A stretch of 39,684 bases of DNA from an uncultured Desulfobacterales bacterium (GTDB lineage: Bacteria; Desulfobacterota; Desulfobacteria; Desulfobacterales; JAFDCJ01). Each line of letters opens with the position of its first letter. The stretch's first letter is position 1. The notes under the pieces were generated by a model. The model worked only from the letters and a program-made list of their open reading frames with translations, was not told the origin of the DNA and did not search any database. The stretch is from NCBI GenBank assembly GCA_945787595.1, contig CALZJV010000023.1, forward strand, positions 1-39,684, in the 5' to 3' direction. A program made the position numbers and the translations under genes. Below, piece after piece: positions 34,571 through 39,684 of this stretch.

Positions 34571-34896
34571 GATCCACCCCCAATCATGACCGGCAAAAGA
34601 CAATTAAACGAGGATTATTTATAAATGCGGCAAAAACAACCTACCTGGAAGCAAAACAAATGTCAACCAGACTATTTCTGATTTTGTTGTCAGATTTTTT
34701 CTTACAGTCGAGGACAGCGCCGACATGGGCGCGTAGAAACTTATTTTAAGTAATCTGTGGTAAAAAATTGAGTTGGGATATTTTTACTATCTTGTAACGA
34801 ACGAATATTTATAAAATTTTACGATTATAAAAAAGACGAAGCGAAGCGACATCCACCAATATTAAATCTTCAATTTTCAATTCCGGTTCTTTCGGA
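34571..34896. other. Spacer before the solute-binding protein gene
   Basis: About 325 AT-rich bases between the response regulator and the solute-binding protein gene. No gene and no clear terminator. The distance suggests the binding protein has its own promoter. Confidence 0.4.
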
Positions 34897-35535
34897 TCAG
34901 GGCTCAATCAGCCGGTTTTGGATGGCAAAACGTGACAGCTCGGCGTTGTTTCGCAAATTCAGCTTCTTTAGCAACCGCGATCGGTAAGTATCCACGGTTT
35001 TTATACTAATGCTGTAGGCGCTGGCAATTTCACGGTTGGTGTGACCCATGGCCAAGCGACGCAAAACCTGAAGCTCACGCATGGACAGAGAATCCAAGGG
35101 GGATTGTTCGCCGGTACCTTTGGCAATCCGCAGTGCCAGGGTTTCCGCTGCGTCATCGGTCAGGTAGCGGCTGCCTTCATGTATTTTACGGATGGCCTTC
35201 AAAAGCTGTTCCGGAGCCGATTGTTTGGTCATGTAGCCCATGGCACCGGCCTGGATCGCCCGAACGACATATTGACCTTCCTCATGCATGGTCAAAATAA
35301 GGATCGGCAAGTCAGGGCGATGTCCGCGCAGTCGGCTGACAACCTCCAGACCATCCAGCCCCGGCATGGAGATATCGATGACGGCAACATCCGGCGCTGT
35401 TTCCCGCACCAGCCGGATGGCTTCTCGGCCGTCGGCTGCTTCTGCAATGACCTCCATATCGCCGCTTTCTTCAACGATGCGGCGCAGCCCGGCCCTGACA
35501 ATACTGTGGTCATCTGCCAAAAGGACCTTGATCAA
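34897..35535 (-). CDS. NarL/FixJ-family response regulator
   Basis: I place the start at a TTG (35535), seven bases after AGGGAG, giving 212 residues from IKVLLADDHSIVRAGLRRIV; another TTG at 35562 would add nine residues. The receiver domain has the acidic pair DD, the phospho-acceptor in VAVIDISMPGLDG, and the conserved Lys in MTKQSAPEQLL. The LuxR-type helix-turn-helix is LSMRELQVLRRLAMGHTNREI with ISIKTVDTYRSRLLKKLNL. It is paired with the kinase at 35967, which is upstream on the same strand, some 430 bases away. It probably binds DNA to control genes that may include the adjacent binding protein. Confidence 0.92.
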   Translation of the reverse strand: MIKVLLADDHSIVRAGLRRIVEESGDMEVIAEAADGREAIRLVRETAPDVAVIDISMPGLDGLEVVSRLRGHRPDLPILILTMHEEGQYVVRAIQAGAMGYMTKQSAPEQLLKAIRKIHEGSRYLTDDAAETLALRIAKGTGEQSPLDSLSMRELQVLRRLAMGHTNREIASAYSISIKTVDTYRSRLLKKLNLRNNAELSRFAIQNRLIEP

Positions 35536-35562
35536 ATTTGATCTCCCTAGTTCGATTTTCAA

Positions 35563-35966
35563 AAGTTAAAATGTGGTGCGGCAATACTGAGTGCATAATA
35601 CGCCATCTGGAGTTATTGGTTATTCGTTATTCGTTATTAGAACTAGCAAGTCGGCCACAATCGAGGTTAAGCCTACCCTACAATTAACCAATAACAACCT
35701 AGGTTGAGCGGTTCAAGGTTCACGGTTCCCGGTTAAAGTGCCCTAACTGGTCTCTATTAATAGTAAAAGGCGTCAATCGGGTCGAATTCCATATATCACC
35801 CAATGGGTGAAAGAGGCTAATCCAAACAATGGAGTATAAAGATTCGGAAATCAGCATCTTATAACCTTTGAACCCTGAACCCTGAACCTGGAACCAACCA
35901 CTTTAGGAACAAATAACAATCAACTGGCTTTTGTAGTAAAACCAAATTGTCCTCAAAGTTTTGGGC
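35563..35966. repeat. Repeat-rich spacer between kinase and response regulator
   Basis: About 400 bases hold GTTATTC heptamers (35611-35640), GGTTCA-type words (35703-35734) and their reverse-oriented form GAACCCT (35862-35896). The last two could pair. No gene is seen. This is an unusually long, repeat-filled gap inside a kinase-regulator pair. Confidence 0.65.
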
Positions 35967-38444
35967 TTAGACATCCGTCTGGTTCTTACCATCCAGCGGT
36001 ACTTTAAAATAAACCTGGGTACCGTTTTTCGGCTGAGAATACACTTCTAAGGTACCATTAACGAGAGCGGCCCTTTCGCGCATACCGGCAACCCCCAGGC
36101 CTTCAGAGTCTGATAAATCAAGTGAGTTAAAGCCAAGTCCGTCATCAGCGACTTCCAAAGTCAGTATCCCGTTTTGAACCTTAAGCACCACATCGACCCG
36201 GCTGGCAAATGCATGACGAGCAACGTTTGTGATTGCTTCCTGGGTAATCCGGTAGGCTGCGGTCGCAACGGTTTCACTCAAAGGAAGAACCTTGTCGTAC
36301 TCAAACACACAGGTAATTTCGGTGCGTCTTTCAAAATCTGTTGTGTACCAATCCAGTGCATCCACCAAACCCAAATCATCCAGAACCCCCGGACGCAGGC
36401 GAAACGCCATACCCCGAACATCCTCGATATTCTTATCGATCAAGCGGCACATTGTCAATGCCCGTTCCGAGGCCTTCGCGTCCGATTTCTTTAACCGCTC
36501 CTGCATCCAGACCGAGTCCATTCTCAGGGCGGTAAGCACCTGTCCGAGTTCATCATGCAGCTCGCGAGCAATGGCGGATCGCTCTTTTTCCTGATTGGCC
36601 ATAATGCCGGCCGAAAGACGTCTGAGTTGATCCTGCGCTTTTTTGAGGGCAGTAATATCGTTGAGAATCCCGCAAACACCACTGATTGCTCCGGATTCAT
36701 CGTATATGGGGAATTTAACGGAAAGATAGGTATGCAGACCGTCCGTTTGGGGAATGTGTTCATTTTCCTGATATGATTGACTGTTACGAAGCACCTTTAA
36801 ATCGCTGTCCCGAAATTGATCGGCAACCCCTTTGGGTAGTACATCATAATCGGTCTTGCCTTTGACCGTCTCATTTTTAACTTCAAATAATTCCTCAAAG
36901 CGAGAATTGACCAGGCTATAGCGGCCTTCCTTGTCTTTGATGTAAACAACTGCGGGTGTGTATTGGAGAATGCTGTGGATCTCCCGGGATCTATTGCGCA
37001 CCTGGCGTTCAAGGTCCTGGGAATATCGATCAAGCTCTTCTTTGGCTTGTTTCAAGGCCTCTTCAGCCCGTTTGCGTTCGGTCACGTCAATTGATACAGC
37101 CAGGGTTCGAATTATCTTACCGTCTTCGTCACGGTCGGCGATAGCTGATAGAAGAACATCGATGGTTTCCTTGTTTTTTTTGACAAACTGGTAAGGAACA
37201 TCTTTGATGAAGCCGGTTTTAAAGAATTCTTTAAAAACTTTTTTTTCGGCATAGTGACGTGATTCTTCCGTAAAAAAACTGGTAAGCTGACGGCCGATGG
37301 CTTCCTCGCGCCGATAACCCATCACCTCACTCCAGTAATCACTGACGCTGACAATTCGACCGCTAATATCGATCGAATGCAACATGGCCGGGGTATGATG
37401 ATATAGTCCACGGTAGCGTTCTTCGCTTTCACGCAACGCTTTTTCTGCCAATTGCCTCTTGAAAATCTCGACACTTGCCTTTTTGTAAAGAAAGAAAACC
37501 GACAGTCCAATCAGAACACACAATGTCAGAATCAGCGGCCCGGTAATCCGGATCAGCGGATCTGACACTGTTTTGGAAACTGCTTTGAGGCTGCGAAGGT
37601 GAATGACTCTCCAGCCCGGATAATTATCCAACTCTATTTGGTGTATCAGATAATCGTTGCCTGAACGGTCAACGACATGTTTTTCACTCAGGGTCCGAAT
37701 TCCGGTCCAATCCCATGGGCCTTTACCAAATTGAATCGAAGCGGCAATTCGAGATTTCTGATCGGAAGTAAGTTCTCTAAAGGAGTTGTAAAGCCAATTC
37801 TTGTGATTGGAAATAAAAATAATGCCCTGGGGATCAGTCACCAGCACAATCTCATCCTTGGCGGTATCCAACTCTTTTTCAGCCAGCTCGACCGAGGCCT
37901 TGATGACGACCACTCCTGCAGGCGTGATACGATCTTTCACAAAAACCGGATGGCTATAATAAGCTCCTCGTTTTCCTGACGTGATGCCCAGCGCGAGGTA
38001 AGTTGCGGGGTTACCCTGAATCGCCTGCCTAAAATACGGCCGAAAGTCAAAATTATTGCCTACAAAACTATCAGGTGCATGGCGGTTGCTGGAGGCGATG
38101 GTGTCACCCTCAGGGCCCATCAGGTAGCAGACCTCCACATTCAAGGTCTTGTTAAAGTGATCGAGAATGCTATTTGCATTTTTCAGGGCAATGTTGTCAT
38201 CCGCCCGCATCAAGATTTGTGACAGTTCTTTCATGCCTGCCAGAGCCTTAACCGGTTTTATGTTTTCCGACAGAAATGATGAGAGATTTTTCTGAATTGT
38301 CCGCACACGCGCGACGGCCTGGCGCTCTGCTTCCCTGAAGGCGGATTTTTTTAAGGCTGAATAATAAAGATACCCGCCGGTCGAAGCAGACAAGAAGGCC
38401 AGCAGAGATAAAACCAATAAAATCAGGCGTAATTTCATGCTCAA
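35967..38444 (-). CDS. Membrane sensor histidine kinase: Cache, two PAS, HisKA_3 and HATPase
   Basis: This 825-residue protein has a first helix at about 5-27, a periplasmic double-Cache-like sensor (about 35-295, with VCYLMGPEGDTIASSNRH, YFRQAI and ITSGKRGAYYSHPVF), and a second helix at about 300-322. Two PAS domains follow (about 345-460 and 490-605), joined by a coiled coil. Then comes a HisKA_3 domain with the phospho-acceptor His near 629 in IARELHDELGQVLTALRMD, and a HATPase (ITQEAITNVARHA, VADDGLGF, GVAGMRERAALVNG). This is the NarX/DegS-type partner of NarL regulators. The Cache domain suggests a small organic ligand outside the cell. No haem or flavin motif is obvious in the PAS domains. 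Confidence 0.92.
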   Translation of the reverse strand: MSMKLRLILLVLSLLAFLSASTGGYLYYSALKKSAFREAERQAVARVRTIQKNLSSFLSENIKPVKALAGMKELSQILMRADDNIALKNANSILDHFNKTLNVEVCYLMGPEGDTIASSNRHAPDSFVGNNFDFRPYFRQAIQGNPATYLALGITSGKRGAYYSHPVFVKDRITPAGVVVIKASVELAEKELDTAKDEIVLVTDPQGIIFISNHKNWLYNSFRELTSDQKSRIAASIQFGKGPWDWTGIRTLSEKHVVDRSGNDYLIHQIELDNYPGWRVIHLRSLKAVSKTVSDPLIRITGPLILTLCVLIGLSVFFLYKKASVEIFKRQLAEKALRESEERYRGLYHHTPAMLHSIDISGRIVSVSDYWSEVMGYRREEAIGRQLTSFFTEESRHYAEKKVFKEFFKTGFIKDVPYQFVKKNKETIDVLLSAIADRDEDGKIIRTLAVSIDVTERKRAEEALKQAKEELDRYSQDLERQVRNRSREIHSILQYTPAVVYIKDKEGRYSLVNSRFEELFEVKNETVKGKTDYDVLPKGVADQFRDSDLKVLRNSQSYQENEHIPQTDGLHTYLSVKFPIYDESGAISGVCGILNDITALKKAQDQLRRLSAGIMANQEKERSAIARELHDELGQVLTALRMDSVWMQERLKKSDAKASERALTMCRLIDKNIEDVRGMAFRLRPGVLDDLGLVDALDWYTTDFERRTEITCVFEYDKVLPLSETVATAAYRITQEAITNVARHAFASRVDVVLKVQNGILTLEVADDGLGFNSLDLSDSEGLGVAGMRERAALVNGTLEVYSQPKNGTQVYFKVPLDGKNQTDV

Positions 38445-38823
38445 TTCTCTTTATGGTGCATCCGTGCCTAAGTCCATCGATTCGTAAATGCGATAACGCA
38501 TTTACTCAGACTTCGTCCGAGCTCAGTCGAGGGCCTCAGGACTTGGTGCTGAGTAAGCAATTATATTGGAATGGTCGCTAATTATATGTCTCTGCAATTG
38601 CGAATCGAAGCACTAAGTTTTTGAAGCATTGTTGCATCACCTGGGGGGACCGGATCTGAGCTCATGGTAATTAGGATAGTTAAGGCGGCGTTTTAGGAAT
38701 CTGGTCCCGGTCACTGGTTGCAGGTTTCTGGTCACTGGTTTCGGGATTGTTAAGGAGGAAAACCGATGATAAGATGCTAGATTAAATATTCAATAATCAT
38801 TCTTCAATCTTCATTCGTCATAC
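38445..38823. repeat. Spacer with hairpin and CTGGTCA-type repeats
   Basis: A perfect 9-base inverted repeat with a four-base loop (GTAAATGCG, ATAA, CGCATTTAC) lies at 38484-38505. Two copies of GGTCACTGGTT lie at 38709-38719 and 38730-38740, 21 bases apart. A GGAGG followed by a short ATG frame near 38754 has no product. No gene is seen. Confidence 0.6.
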
Positions 38824-39684
38824 CTATATATCTTTCTTGAACAAGTCTTCCACCTCTCTGACTTCATTCGGACGTTTAGTATACTTGGTGGGAACCGTTC
38901 CCTCTTTAAAGCATTCGAAAATTACATCTTTTGATTCCGGAACCGGCAGCAGTCCGGTATCGGCATCGATTTTTGCAAACACAATGCCCTCGGGGGCTCG
39001 AAAAACCTTCACGGGTTCATTTTCCAGCACCCCTTGCATGAATCCGAGCCAGATCGGACTGGCTGCCCTGGAGCCGGTTTCTCCCTTGCCAAGAGGGGCT
39101 TCTTCATCCAAACCAACCCATACGCCCGTGATAAATTGAGGGGTGTAGCCGACAAACCAGGCGTCAAACAGGTTGTTGGTTGTACCGGTTTTACCGGCCA
39201 CCGGTCGTTTTAGCGCCCGTACCCTCCGACCGGTTCCGTGCTTGACCACACCCTCCAGCAGGCTTGTCATAATATAGGCCGTATTTTTTTCAATAACCTT
39301 TTTTCTTTCAGGCGCTATTTCTTCCAAAACATTTCCATGGCGATCGGTCACCTTCAATACAAACACGGGTTCCACCAAGTAGCCCTGATTGGCGAAAACC
39401 GAATAGGCCCGGAGAAGTTCGAGAAGGGATATGCCGGAGGACCCGAGTGCGATGGACAAATTCCGGCTCAACTTGGAATCAATACCCAGTTTGGTGGCGT
39501 AATCGATGGCATAATCGATACCGATATCCTGCAATATTTTTATGGTGACCAGATTGCGGGACTTGGTCAAGGCCTTGCGAAGCAGGGTCGGGCCATAAAA
39601 AGTTTTTTTGTAATTTTTAGGCTTCCAGGTAAAATCACGTTCCTCATCTTTAAAGACGATGGCGGAATCAACGATTACGGTTGC
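38824..39684 (-). CDS. Class A penicillin-binding protein (PBP1A type), C-terminal part
   Basis: The gene runs off the right edge; the frame is open to base 39684, giving about 286 residues. It is the C-terminal half of the transpeptidase domain: the second motif SRN in TKSRNLVTIKILQDIG, and the third KTG in VAGKTGTTNNLFDAWFVGYTP. The SxxK catalytic serine, the glycosyltransferase domain and the membrane anchor would lie beyond the window. Order and wording (LLELLRAYSVFANQGYLV, GKGETGSRAASPIWLGFM) match PonA/MrcA proteins, which build and cross-link peptidoglycan in the periplasm. The C-terminus ends in a charged tail. It is probably intact. Confidence 0.93.
   Translation of the reverse strand, partial: ATVIVDSAIVFKDEERDFTWKPKNYKKTFYGPTLLRKALTKSRNLVTIKILQDIGIDYAIDYATKLGIDSKLSRNLSIALGSSGISLLELLRAYSVFANQGYLVEPVFVLKVTDRHGNVLEEIAPERKKVIEKNTAYIMTSLLEGVVKHGTGRRVRALKRPVAGKTGTTNNLFDAWFVGYTPQFITGVWVGLDEEAPLGKGETGSRAASPIWLGFMQGVLENEPVKVFRAPEGIVFAKIDADTGLLPVPESKDVIFECFKEGTVPTKYTKRPNEVREVEDLFKKDI

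Overview
The window reads as a chromosomal segment of a Desulfobacterota (deltaproteobacterial, sulfate-reducer-like) genome of moderate GC. The support is indirect: a fused TAXI-type TRAP transporter, a diadenylate cyclase fused to a YbbR domain, NtrC-type regulators with -24/-12 promoters, a split ADP-forming acyl-CoA synthetase, chromate efflux, and a multidomain kinase paired with a NarL-type regulator. I saw no rRNA, tRNA, CRISPR array, transposase or phage gene.

Layout. Left edge (1-5000): a decayed glycosyltransferase tail, a Tat-exported metallo-beta-lactamase-fold hydrolase (+), an adenylate cyclase/TolB-like/TPR protein (-) and ChrA (-). 5000-14200: a giant MscS/MscK channel (-), an ABC exporter with a much enlarged ATPase domain (+), a tandem universal stress protein (-) and a DAC-YbbR protein (-). 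14200-15440: a gene-poor stretch holding broken fragments. 15445-18924: a frameshifted MlaF-like ATPase with a degenerate GGDEF-like tail (+), convergent with glucan phosphorylase (-). 18925-26800: a SpoIIE-type phosphatase fragment, two paralogous small exported proteins and a third small protein, an exported unknown, a PEP carboxykinase remnant, the acyl-CoA synthetase pair (-), a truncated sigma-54 activator and a frameshifted K+ channel. 27026-30037: a GT4 glycosyltransferase, a radical SAM protein and a small Usp. 30245-33118: a TAXI-TRAP operon in which both genes are broken. 33368-38444: a type 1 solute-binding protein beside a NarL regulator and its kinase. Right edge: the C-terminal part of a class A penicillin-binding protein.

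Two themes stand out. The first is decay: about ten genes are fragments, carry frameshifts or have internal deletions, while their neighbours are intact. The second is a possible small sigma-54 regulon. Near-consensus -24/-12 elements lie before the small proteins at 19576 and 24867, with a third candidate before the ABC exporter. A dyad GGAA-N7-TTCC occurs four times in intergenic DNA. One copy lies about 86 bp upstream of the predicted start of the 19576 transcript, a classic enhancer position, and another lies upstream of the paralogue at 25388. A broken NtrC-type activator lies between the two paralogues. This set is the best candidate here for an undescribed system.
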